DNA of 8,340 nt, from contig SYBY01000085.1 of assembly GCA_005788585.1 (NCBI GenBank), positions 1-8,340 on the forward strand, read 5' to 3'. How positions within the stretch are numbered: position 1 is the stretch's first letter; each line of letters opens with the position of its first letter. This document shows positions 1-4,859 of this stretch, piece after piece. The DNA is from Actinomycetota bacterium. Its GTDB lineage: Bacteria; Actinomycetota; Thermoleophilia; Solirubrobacterales; Solirubrobacteraceae. Position numbers and translations under genes: made by a program. The notes under the pieces are model-generated. The model was not told the origin of the DNA and ran no database searches. It saw only the letters and a list, made by a program, of their open reading frames with translations.

Positions 1-171
1 CCGAAGTTTGCGGCCATGGCGTTTTACGGGGCGATCGAACAGGTACTCACCGGCTGGATCTTCGATCTCCTGCCCGCCGGGGAGGCGGAGTACGACCGCG
101 CGAAGGGTCTCGTGGTCGAGACGGTGTGCGGTGGACTCGATGCAACACCGGCATCTGCCGGCACGGTCTGA
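1..171 (+). CDS. TetR/AcrR-family transcriptional regulator, C-terminal end (5' truncated)
   Basis: The window opens inside an open frame (frame 1) that runs 56 codons to TGA at 169-171; the start and the DNA-binding domain lie upstream of the window. The visible residues include FYGAIEQVLTGWIFDLLP followed by an acidic, helix-forming stretch and VVETVCGGL. This is the pattern at the end of the ligand-binding domain of FadR-like TetR regulators, where an aromatic-G-A-x-x-x-x-x-x-W helix is followed by a last helix ending in a GL. The gene ends 15 bases before the next one on the same strand, so it may be the first gene of the membrane-protein string that follows and could regulate it; that is inference. 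With only the C-terminus visible, the ligand and the operator cannot be assigned. The TetR call rests on family resemblance of a short, variable domain, so it is moderately sure. Confidence 0.62.
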   Translation, partial: PKFAAMAFYGAIEQVLTGWIFDLLPAGEAEYDRAKGLVVETVCGGLDATPASAGTV

Positions 172-186
172 TTGGATTCGGTGCAG

Positions 187-327
187 ATGAAGGAGAACGA
201 ACTCGTCCAGCGCCTCGTGTGGACCGCCTTGCTCGCCGGCTTCGGCGCCATCGCGACGGCGATCACCGCCCGGGCCGCCGCGATGGCGTTCCGGCAGATC
301 TTCGATGGGGAGGATCCGCCCGAATGA
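187..327 (+). CDS. Small membrane protein, DUF4235-like (46 aa)
   Basis: This is a 46-residue product. It has a charged N-terminus (MKENELVQR), one hydrophobic Ala/Gly-rich helix at about residues 10-36 (LVWTALLAGFGAIATAITAR onset) and a soluble acidic end, IFDGEDPPE. The order of helix, aromatic-Arg and a terminal G-x-D/E-P-P resembles the C-terminal part of actinobacterial DUF4235 membrane proteins, whose function is unknown. An in-frame GTG at 181 is an alternative start. I chose ATG 187 because the only Shine-Dalgarno-like bases (GGA, 174-176) sit 10 bases before it and only 4 before the GTG. The stop TGA overlaps the next ATG (ATGA at 324-327), so translation is probably coupled to the acidic repeat protein. 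Coding is supported by the snug fit between flanking genes and the sensible membrane-helix composition. The family call is tentative. Confidence 0.6.
   Translation: MKENELVQRLVWTALLAGFGAIATAITARAAAMAFRQIFDGEDPPE
307..314 (+). promoter_or_regulatory. Strong ribosome-binding site for the acidic repeat protein
   Basis: GGGGAGGA lies 9 bases before ATG 324. It is the strongest Shine-Dalgarno match in the left part of the window. It decides the start at 324 over the upstream in-frame codons at 126 onward, which would overlap the whole small membrane gene. Confidence 0.8.
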
Positions 328-1562
328 GTGAGGACACCTCCAAGGAGCCGGAGGAGACTCCGGCCGGCGCCGGCTCGGACGAGCCCGGCCCGCCCCCGCC
401 CGAGAGTCCCGTGTGGCCTGAGCCCAGTACGGCCGAGCTGCTGCTCGCCGCGTCGGGCAGCGCGCCCGAGGGCGATCAGCCCGCCGCCGAGCAGCCGCCT
501 GCCGCGGAGCCCGCGCCTGCCCCCGATGCGCCCGCCTGGGCGCCGGTCGAGCCGCCGTCCGCCGGTGGCACGTGGCCGTCGGTCGAGTCGCCCGCAGCGA
601 CGCCGGCACCTGAGCCCGCCCCGGCTCCCGAGCCGCCCGCGGCGTCCATTCCCGAGCCCGCCCCGGCTCCCGAGCCCGACGAGGCGCCCCCGTGGGCGGC
701 GTCGGAGCCCGAGCCGGCCGTGACGGACAAGGCTCCGGCCTGGCCGCCGGTGCAGCCGCCGGTCGAGCAGCCGCCCGTCGTGGCGAGCGCGCCTCAGCCG
801 GATCCGGCGCCCGAGCCGATGCCGGGTCCCGCCGAGGAGCCACCGCCGTTCGCGCCGATGGCCCCGCAGCCGGCCGAGGAGCCTCTGCCCGCCGAGGCGC
901 TGATCCCGCCGCCGCCGGACGAGGACCCGCTCCCGGCTGAGGCGCTGATCCCGCCGGCGCCGCCGGAGCCCGAGCCCGTGGCTGCAGAACCGGAGCCTGT
1001 CGCGCCCGAGCCGGAGCCCGAGCCCGTGGCACCTGAGCCCGAGCCCGTGGCGGCGGAGCCCGAACCCGCGCCGGTCCCCGAGGGCCCGGCACCGCCGACG
1101 TGGGCGACCGTCGAGTTGCCCGCAGTCGAGGAGCCGGTGGCCGAGGAGCCCGCGCCCGTCGTACCCGAGCCTGCGCCCATCCCGGAGGGCCCCGCGCCCC
1201 CGCCGCCCTCGTGGGCGCCGGAGGGGGAGACGCCGGTGGTCGAGCCGGCAGCGGCCGAGCCCGAGCCCGAGCCGGTCGTGCCGGAGCCCGTCGTGCCCGA
1301 GCCCGAGCCGGAGCCCGTCGCTGCGGCTCCGGAGCCGGTGGTCGAGGACACGCCGCCGCCGGTCATCCCGCCGCTGCCCGAGCCCGAGCCCGCTGCTGCG
1401 GCGCCCGAGCCCGAGCCCGCCGCGGCCCCGCCGTTCGAGCCCGCCCCCGTGGGGGCCGGTGCCGAGTCCGGTGGTCTGACGTCCCGTCCGGAGGTCCTCG
1501 TCGGCGCAGCATTCGCCGGCGGCGTCCTCATCGCTCTGATCCTCCGCCGCCTTGGCCGCTGA
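324..1562 (+). CDS. Acidic Pro/Glu/Ala-rich repeat protein with C-terminal membrane anchor (412 aa)
   Basis: I recognise no enzymatic domain. Residues 1-387 are low-complexity, almost entirely P, E, A and V. There are only two Lys (K7, K136), no Arg before R388, and no Cys, His, Tyr or Asn, so this part should be extended, disordered and strongly negative. Seven Trp (31, 72, 84, 124, 140, 260, 297) recur in short contexts such as AWAPVEPP, AWPPVQPP and TWATVELP, suggesting repeated linear motifs. Residues about 391-407 (VLVGAAFAGGVLIALIL) form a single membrane helix followed by RRLGR. There is no N-terminal signal peptide, so it is either tail-anchored or exported by an unusual route. The start at ATG 324 is fixed by a strong ribosome-binding site and an ATGA overlap with the previous gene. 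The neighbours are small membrane proteins of the holin-like and DUF3618 types. A role as an envelope spacer, scaffold or binding platform is inference. Confidence 0.78.
   Translation: MSEDTSKEPEETPAGAGSDEPGPPPPESPVWPEPSTAELLLAASGSAPEGDQPAAEQPPAAEPAPAPDAPAWAPVEPPSAGGTWPSVESPAATPAPEPAPAPEPPAASIPEPAPAPEPDEAPPWAASEPEPAVTDKAPAWPPVQPPVEQPPVVASAPQPDPAPEPMPGPAEEPPPFAPMAPQPAEEPLPAEALIPPPPDEDPLPAEALIPPAPPEPEPVAAEPEPVAPEPEPEPVAPEPEPVAAEPEPAPVPEGPAPPTWATVELPAVEEPVAEEPAPVVPEPAPIPEGPAPPPPSWAPEGETPVVEPAAAEPEPEPVVPEPVVPEPEPEPVAAAPEPVVEDTPPPVIPPLPEPEPAAAAPEPEPAAAPPFEPAPVGAGAESGGLTSRPEVLVGAAFAGGVLIALILRRLGR
879..968 (+). repeat. Two-copy tandem repeat of 45 bp inside the acidic protein gene
   Basis: Codons 186-200 and 201-215 encode EPLPAEALIPPPPDE and DPLPAEALIPPAPPE, in register and 15 residues apart. 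The nucleotide copies differ at several third positions (for example ctgcccgcc versus ctcccggct), so the duplication is not very recent or has been diverging under protein-level constraint. Confidence 0.85.
964..1440 (+). repeat. Degenerate Glu-Pro hexanucleotide repeats (gagccc/gagccg)
   Basis: This stretch is built from short runs of GAG-CCC/CCG codons giving EPEPEPVA, EPEPVAPE and similar units. A longer duplication is also present: residues 247-260 and 282-297 both read PEPAP(V/I)PEGPAPP followed by a Trp, about 35 residues apart. Such near-identical short repeats are prone to slippage, so copy number could vary between strains and assemblies. Confidence 0.75.
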
Positions 1563-1587
1563 TCCGCGGACCCCATACAAGCCGCCG

Positions 1588-1992
1588 ATGCGCGGCGACC
1601 AGCCCGACATCGCGGCGACGGTGCAGCAGATCACCGACAAGGCGACGCTGCTCGTCCGCGAGGAGATCGAGCTGGCAAAGGTCGAGATGACCGAGAAGAT
1701 CACGAAGATCGCGAAGGGCATCGCGATCTTCGCGGCGGCGGGGATCTTCGCGATCTTCGGCCTCTCGATCCTGCTGCAGGGCTTCGCCTGGCTGGCGTAC
1801 GAGCTCCTGCCGACCCCGACGGGGGACTTCTTCTGGGGGTTCTTCTTCGTGGCGTTCCTGCTGTTCCTCGCCGGCGGCGCCGCCGGGTACGGCGCCTCGC
1901 GGCTCGTCCGCAGCGGCGCGCCGCCCGCGCCGACCATGGCGATGGAAGAGGCCGAGCGCATCAAGCAGACCGTCGATCAGGCGAGGTCGTAG
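1588..1992 (+). CDS. Phage-holin-like family membrane protein (PF07332 type, 134 aa)
   Basis: An amphipathic helix at residues 8-40 contains LLVREEIELAKVEMTEK, the L-x-R-E-E-I-E-L-A-K signature typical of the actinobacterial 'phage holin family' (Phage_holin_3_6, DUF1469-like). Two membrane segments follow, at about 44-73 and 80-104, then a charged tail ending EEAERIKQTVDQARS. Despite the family name, these proteins are widespread chromosomal membrane proteins with no shown lysis role, and no phage genes are nearby. The start is uncertain. ATG 1588 gives the usual family length but has no clear ribosome-binding site. A TTG at 1552 would add 12 residues and overlap the preceding gene. The gene lies 25 bases after the acidic repeat gene and 2 bases before the DUF3618 gene, so all are probably in one transcript. 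Confidence 0.85.
   Translation: MRGDQPDIAATVQQITDKATLLVREEIELAKVEMTEKITKIAKGIAIFAAAGIFAIFGLSILLQGFAWLAYELLPTPTGDFFWGFFFVAFLLFLAGGAAGYGASRLVRSGAPPAPTMAMEEAERIKQTVDQARS
1983..1986 (+). promoter_or_regulatory. Ribosome-binding site for the DUF3618 gene
   Basis: GAGG sits 8 bases before ATG 1995 and lies inside the last codons of the holin-like gene. It supports ATG 1995 as the start and close translational linkage of the two genes. Confidence 0.6.
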
Positions 1993-1994
1993 CC

Positions 1995-2225
1995 ATGGCC
2001 ACCCGTTCCCGCACGCCCGACGAGATCCGGGCATCGATCGAGGCCAACCGCGTCGAGCTCGGTCAGGCCGTGGAGACCCTCACGCACGAGGTGCGCGAGA
2101 TCACCGACTGGCGCAAGCAGCTCGTCAAGCACCAGCGCCCCGTCCTGGCGGGCGCGGCTGCCGCCGGGTTCGTGCTCGCCGGCGGTCTCGTGGCCATCGG
2201 CGGCCTGTTCGGCCGTCGCGGCTGA
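1995..2225 (+). CDS. DUF3618 family membrane protein (76 aa)
   Basis: The N-terminus RTPDEIRASIEANRVELGQAVETL (read in pieces across residues 6-29) carries the E-I-R-x-x-I-E-x-x-R-x-E-L motif of DUF3618. A charged helix follows (residues 30-47), then one membrane segment at about 50-72 (VLAGAAAAGFVLAGGLVAIG) and the tail FGRRG. DUF3618 proteins are small actinobacterial proteins of unknown function, often next to holin-like and DUF4235 genes, as here. Architecture (coiled or helical head plus a glycine-rich C-terminal anchor with terminal Arg) recalls the ElaB/YqjD inner-membrane proteins, but this is an analogy and not a demonstrated relation. The membrane tail begins RPVLAGAA, close to RPEVLVGAA in the acidic repeat protein two genes upstream. 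It is probably the last gene of this transcript, because a new promoter-like region follows. Confidence 0.85.
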   Translation: MATRSRTPDEIRASIEANRVELGQAVETLTHEVREITDWRKQLVKHQRPVLAGAAAAGFVLAGGLVAIGGLFGRRG

Positions 2226-2230
2226 GACAG

Positions 2231-2256
2231 GGCGCGCGGGCTACAGTCCGCGTGCC
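2231..2256 (+). promoter_or_regulatory. Inverted repeat enclosing a -10-like box upstream of the ABC importer
   Basis: GGCGCGCGG (2231-2239) and CCGCGTGCC (2248-2256) are inverted copies with one G-T mismatch across nine positions (a wobble pair in RNA). The eight-base centre GCTACAGT contains TACAGT (2242-2247), a TAnnnT-type -10 hexamer. No convincing -35 is visible. As DNA it could be an operator over the promoter. As RNA it would be a 9-bp hairpin without a U-tract, which could serve as a weak terminator for the upstream operon. Chance inverted repeats are common in such GC-rich DNA, so this is a candidate only. Confidence 0.45.
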
Positions 2257-2280
2257 ATGCGCCAAGGAATGATGCTGTGA
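2257..2280 (+). CDS. Possible seven-codon leader ORF (MRQGMML)
   Basis: ATG 2257 directly follows the inverted repeat and is 10 bases after the end of the TACAGT box. It reads seven codons to TGA 2278-2280, which overlaps the GTG start of the lipoprotein gene as GTGA (2277-2280). AAGGA at 2264-2268 inside it is the ribosome-binding site for the lipoprotein gene. Translation of this leader could therefore be coupled to that gene or compete with it. The peptide is too short for coding statistics and has no obvious attenuating codon run, so it may be accidental. Confidence 0.25.
   Translation: MRQGMML
2264..2268 (+). promoter_or_regulatory. Ribosome-binding site for the substrate-binding lipoprotein
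   Basis: AAGGA lies 8 bases before GTG 2277. It supports GTG as the true start. The nearby ATG codons at 2257, 2269 and 2272 are in another frame that ends at 2280. Confidence 0.7.
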
Positions 2281-3320
2281 CGTCCCGGGCCCTCGTGCTC
2301 GTCCTGACCCTGCTCGCCACGGGCGGACTCGCCGCGTGCGGCGGGGATGAGGACGCCGGGACGACGTCGGGCGCGGCCCAGGCGGAGGGCGCGCCGCGCG
2401 CCGCCGCGCTCGACGAGCCGACGAAGGCCACGCTGGTCCTCGACTTCGTGCCGAACGCCGTGCACGCCGGCATCTACCGCGCCGTCGCGGCCGGGTACTA
2501 CGAGCAGAACAACCTCGACCTCGAGATCATCGAGCCGACGTCGACGGCCGACACCCTGAAGCTCATCGACGCCGGCAAGGCGGACTTCGGCATCGCCGAC
2601 GCCATCGACGTCGCGGGCCAGATCGACGCGGGAGCCGACGCGCAGGGCATCCTCGCGCTCGTGCAGCGGCCGCTCGGCGGGCTCGTCGCGCTGCAGTCCT
2701 CGGGGATCACGGACCCCCGCCAGCTCGAGGGCCGCAAGGTCGGCGTCACCGGTGTGCCGTCCGACGAGGTCATCCTCGACACCGTGATGCGCCACGCCGG
2801 CGGCGACCCGGCGAAGGCCGAGAAGGTCACGATCGGCTTCAACGGGGTGCAGAACCTGGCGGGCGGCTCGATCGACGCGTTCACCGGCTACTGGCCGGCC
2901 GACGGCGTGCAGGTCGAGGTGGGCGGCGACCCGACGACGATCTTCGCGTTCGACGAGTACGGCGGCCCGACCTACCCGGGGCTCGTCGTCTTCTCCACGA
3001 CCGAGCGCGTCGCCGACGATCCCGACCTCATGGCCGCCTTCACCGACGCCACCGCACGCGGATACGACGACACCATCGAGGACCCGGCGCGGTCCCTCGA
3101 GGACCTCCTGGAGGAGAACCGCGCGCTGGATCGCGAGGTCACGTCCGCGCAGCTCGATGCCTACGGACCGCTGTTCCGCGGCGACGCCGAGGCCTTCGGC
3201 GGGTTCGACGAGCAGCGGCTCGAAGGACTGTCGGCGTTCCTGCGGGAGGAGGACCTGATCGAGCGGCCCATCCCGGCGCAGCGGTTCGCGACGAACGCGT
3301 TCGTCCCGGCGGCTGAGTAG
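2277..3320 (+). CDS. ABC transporter substrate-binding lipoprotein, NMT1/THI5-like (347 aa)
   Basis: The product captures a small ligand outside the membrane for the adjacent ATPase and permease. Residues 1-20 form a lipoprotein signal peptide, with the lipobox L18-A19-A20-C21 followed by a Gly/Asp/Ala-rich linker. The mature domain starts with ATLVLDFVPNAVHAGIYRAV and GYYEQNNLDLEI (about 51-84), the hallmark opening of NMT1/THI5-like proteins such as ThiY. It continues with ADFGIADA (102-109), GRKVGVTGVPSDEVILD (152-168) and DEYGGPTYPGLVVFSTTE (226-243), all matching that fold. Known relatives bind formylaminopyrimidine (thiamine salvage) or riboflavin (RibY), so a pyrimidine- or flavin-type ligand is likely but unproven. 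GTG 2277 is chosen from its ribosome-binding site and the signal peptide that starts there. The ATPase gene follows after 10 bases. No TPP or FMN riboswitch fits upstream. Confidence 0.88.
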   Translation: MTSRALVLVLTLLATGGLAACGGDEDAGTTSGAAQAEGAPRAAALDEPTKATLVLDFVPNAVHAGIYRAVAAGYYEQNNLDLEIIEPTSTADTLKLIDAGKADFGIADAIDVAGQIDAGADAQGILALVQRPLGGLVALQSSGITDPRQLEGRKVGVTGVPSDEVILDTVMRHAGGDPAKAEKVTIGFNGVQNLAGGSIDAFTGYWPADGVQVEVGGDPTTIFAFDEYGGPTYPGLVVFSTTERVADDPDLMAAFTDATARGYDDTIEDPARSLEDLLEENRALDREVTSAQLDAYGPLFRGDAEAFGGFDEQRLEGLSAFLREEDLIERPIPAQRFATNAFVPAAE

Positions 3321-3330
3321 ACGCGGCCTC

Positions 3331-4098
3331 ATGGCGCCCGCGGCCCCCAAGCTCCAGGTCCGGGGACTCGGCCAGCGCTTCGACGACATCCAGGCGCTTC
3401 GCGATGTCGACCTGCACGTCGCCGAGGGGGAGTTCGTCGCCGTCGTCGGCCCCCGCGGATGCGGCAAGACGACGTTGCTGCACATCCTCGCCGGGCTGCA
3501 GCAGCCCGCCACCGGGGCGGTCCTCGTGGACGGCACGCCAGCGGAGGGGCTGCTCGGCACGATCGGCCTGATGCCCCAGCGCGACTGCCTCATGCCGTGG
3601 CGGACCGTGCTCGACAACGTCACCGTCGGCCTGGAGCTCGCCGGGATGCCGCGCGCCGCGGCGCGTGACCGAGCCCGTGGGGAGCTCGACCGCTTCGGGC
3701 TCGCCGGCTTCGAGGACCGGTGGCCGACGGCGCTCTCCAGCGGCATGCGCCAGCGCGCCGCCCTGCTGCGCACCTTCCTCGCCGGCCGCGATGTCCTGCT
3801 CCTGGACGAGCCGTGCGGCGCGCTCGACGCGCTCACTCGCCAGCGCATGCAGGCGTGGCTCCTGGAGCTCGCGGCGGCCGAGCGCAAGACGATCCTGCTG
3901 GTGACCCACGACGTCGATGAGGCCGTGTTCCTCGCCGACCGTGTCTACGTGCTGAGCGAGCGGCCCGGCACGGTCGTCCTGGAAGCGCGCGTGGACCTCC
4001 CACGCCCGCGCGAGCCCGAAGTCGTCGTGACCCCGGAGTTCGCGGCGGTGAAGGGCCGGCTCCTCGCGCCGCTCATGGCGGGAGGGTCGGCGCCGTGA
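3331..4098 (+). CDS. ABC transporter ATP-binding protein, ThiZ/SsuB/TauB-type (255 aa)
   Basis: This subunit hydrolyses ATP on the cytoplasmic side to power the importer. All core motifs are present in order: Walker A GPRGCGKTT (40-48, K46), Q-loop Q83 in LMPQRDCLMPW, signature LSSGMRQR (135-142), Walker B VLLLDEP (155-161, catalytic E160), D-loop ALDALT (164-169) and switch H193 in VTHDVDEAVFLADRVYVL. The stretch LLRTFLAGRDVLLLDEP is very like ThiZ-type ATPases. Small departures from consensus are R42 in Walker A, S137 in place of the first Gly of LSGGM, and C162 where Phe is usual; none removes a catalytic residue. The start ATG 3331 has no strong ribosome-binding site, and translation may be coupled to the upstream gene 10 bases away. 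Its stop overlaps the permease start (GTGA, 4095-4098). Confidence 0.93.
   Translation: MAPAAPKLQVRGLGQRFDDIQALRDVDLHVAEGEFVAVVGPRGCGKTTLLHILAGLQQPATGAVLVDGTPAEGLLGTIGLMPQRDCLMPWRTVLDNVTVGLELAGMPRAAARDRARGELDRFGLAGFEDRWPTALSSGMRQRAALLRTFLAGRDVLLLDEPCGALDALTRQRMQAWLLELAAAERKTILLVTHDVDEAVFLADRVYVLSERPGTVVLEARVDLPRPREPEVVVTPEFAAVKGRLLAPLMAGGSAP
4081..4085 (+). promoter_or_regulatory. Ribosome-binding site for the permease gene
   Basis: GGAGG lies 9 bases before GTG 4095, inside the end of the ATPase gene. With the GTGA overlap it fixes the permease start. Confidence 0.7.
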
Positions 4099-4859
4099 CG
4101 GCGCTCGCCCGGGGTGCGGCGCCGCTGGCCTTCGCCGCTGCGGTGATCGGGGCCTGGGCGCTGCTGAAGGCGCTCACCGACATCCCGGACTCGTCGCTGC
4201 CGACGCCCGGGCAGGTCCTCGGCGCGCTGGTCGACCAGCGGTCGCTGCTCGCCGAGAACGCCTGGGTCACGCTGCAAGAGGTGCTCGTCGGCTTCGCGGC
4301 CGCGGTGGTCCTCGGGGTCGGCCTCGCGGTCGCGATTCACGCCAGCCCGCTCGTCGAGCGCGCGGTCTACCCGTGGCTGGTCGTCAGCCAGATGGTTCCG
4401 GTCGTCGCCGTCGCGCCGATCTTCGTCATCTGGACGGGCTTCGACCTGCGGCCGAAGATCATGGTCATCGCGCTCGTCGCGTTCTTCCCGGTTGCCGTGA
4501 GCACGATCGACGGGCTCAAGGCCGCCGATCGCGAGCTCCTCGACCTGCTGCGGACGATGGGCGCATCGCGCTGGCGGCGCGTGCGCATGGCGCGGGTGCC
4601 GGCGGCGCTGCCGTTCGTCTTCGCGGGCCTCAAGGTGGCATCGGCGCTGGCGGTCGTCGGGGCGGTGTTCGGCGAGTGGGTCGGCTCGAGTGAGGGCCTG
4701 GGGCACCTGATCCTCGTCTTCAACAACCAGGTGGCGACCGCCGACATGTTCGCCGCGATCACCGTGCTCGCCCTCATCGGGATCGGGCTGTTCGGGGCGG
4801 TCCTCCTGCTCGAACGGCTCGTGCTGCCCTGGTACCGGGAGGGTCGCGGCACCGCCTAG
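4095..4859 (+). CDS. ABC transporter permease, ThiX/SsuC-type (254 aa)
   Basis: This is the membrane channel subunit of the importer, of the BPD_transp_1 family. Hydrophobic segments lie at about residues 8-27, 58-82, 92-114, 120-139, 174-193 and 216-241, which fits a six-helix permease. The cytoplasmic EAA loop that docks on the ATPase is clear at about 142-178: KAADRELLDLLRTMGASRWRR followed by VPAALPFVFAGLK, with the conserved G156 and P169. LPTPGQVLGALV (35-46) near the N-terminus is typical of the sulfonate/nitrate/thiamine-precursor importer group. The length is normal for the family. A homodimer is expected because only one permease gene is present. Its stop codon TAG (4857-4859) overlaps the stop of the convergent AI-2E-family gene within one CTAG, leaving no intergenic terminator. 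Confidence 0.92.
   Translation: MTALARGAAPLAFAAAVIGAWALLKALTDIPDSSLPTPGQVLGALVDQRSLLAENAWVTLQEVLVGFAAAVVLGVGLAVAIHASPLVERAVYPWLVVSQMVPVVAVAPIFVIWTGFDLRPKIMVIALVAFFPVAVSTIDGLKAADRELLDLLRTMGASRWRRVRMARVPAALPFVFAGLKVASALAVVGAVFGEWVGSSEGLGHLILVFNNQVATADMFAAITVLALIGIGLFGAVLLLERLVLPWYREGRGTA

Noticed and set aside
24..1964. A 646-codon open frame on the minus strand, antisense to the acidic protein and holin-like genes
   Set aside because: Its product is Arg/Gly/Leu repeat filler created by the complement of GAG-CCC repeats and GC-rich codons. It has no family motif and covers well-supported plus-strand genes.
1588..1992. Prophage or lysis module because of the holin-like family name
   Set aside because: PF07332-type proteins are common chromosomal actinobacterial membrane proteins. 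No endolysin, structural gene, integrase or attachment site is present.
2241..3887. A 548-codon minus-strand frame opposite the importer genes
   Set aside because: It is Arg-rich with no recognisable domain, and it lies antisense to genes with clear lipobox, Walker and signature motifs.
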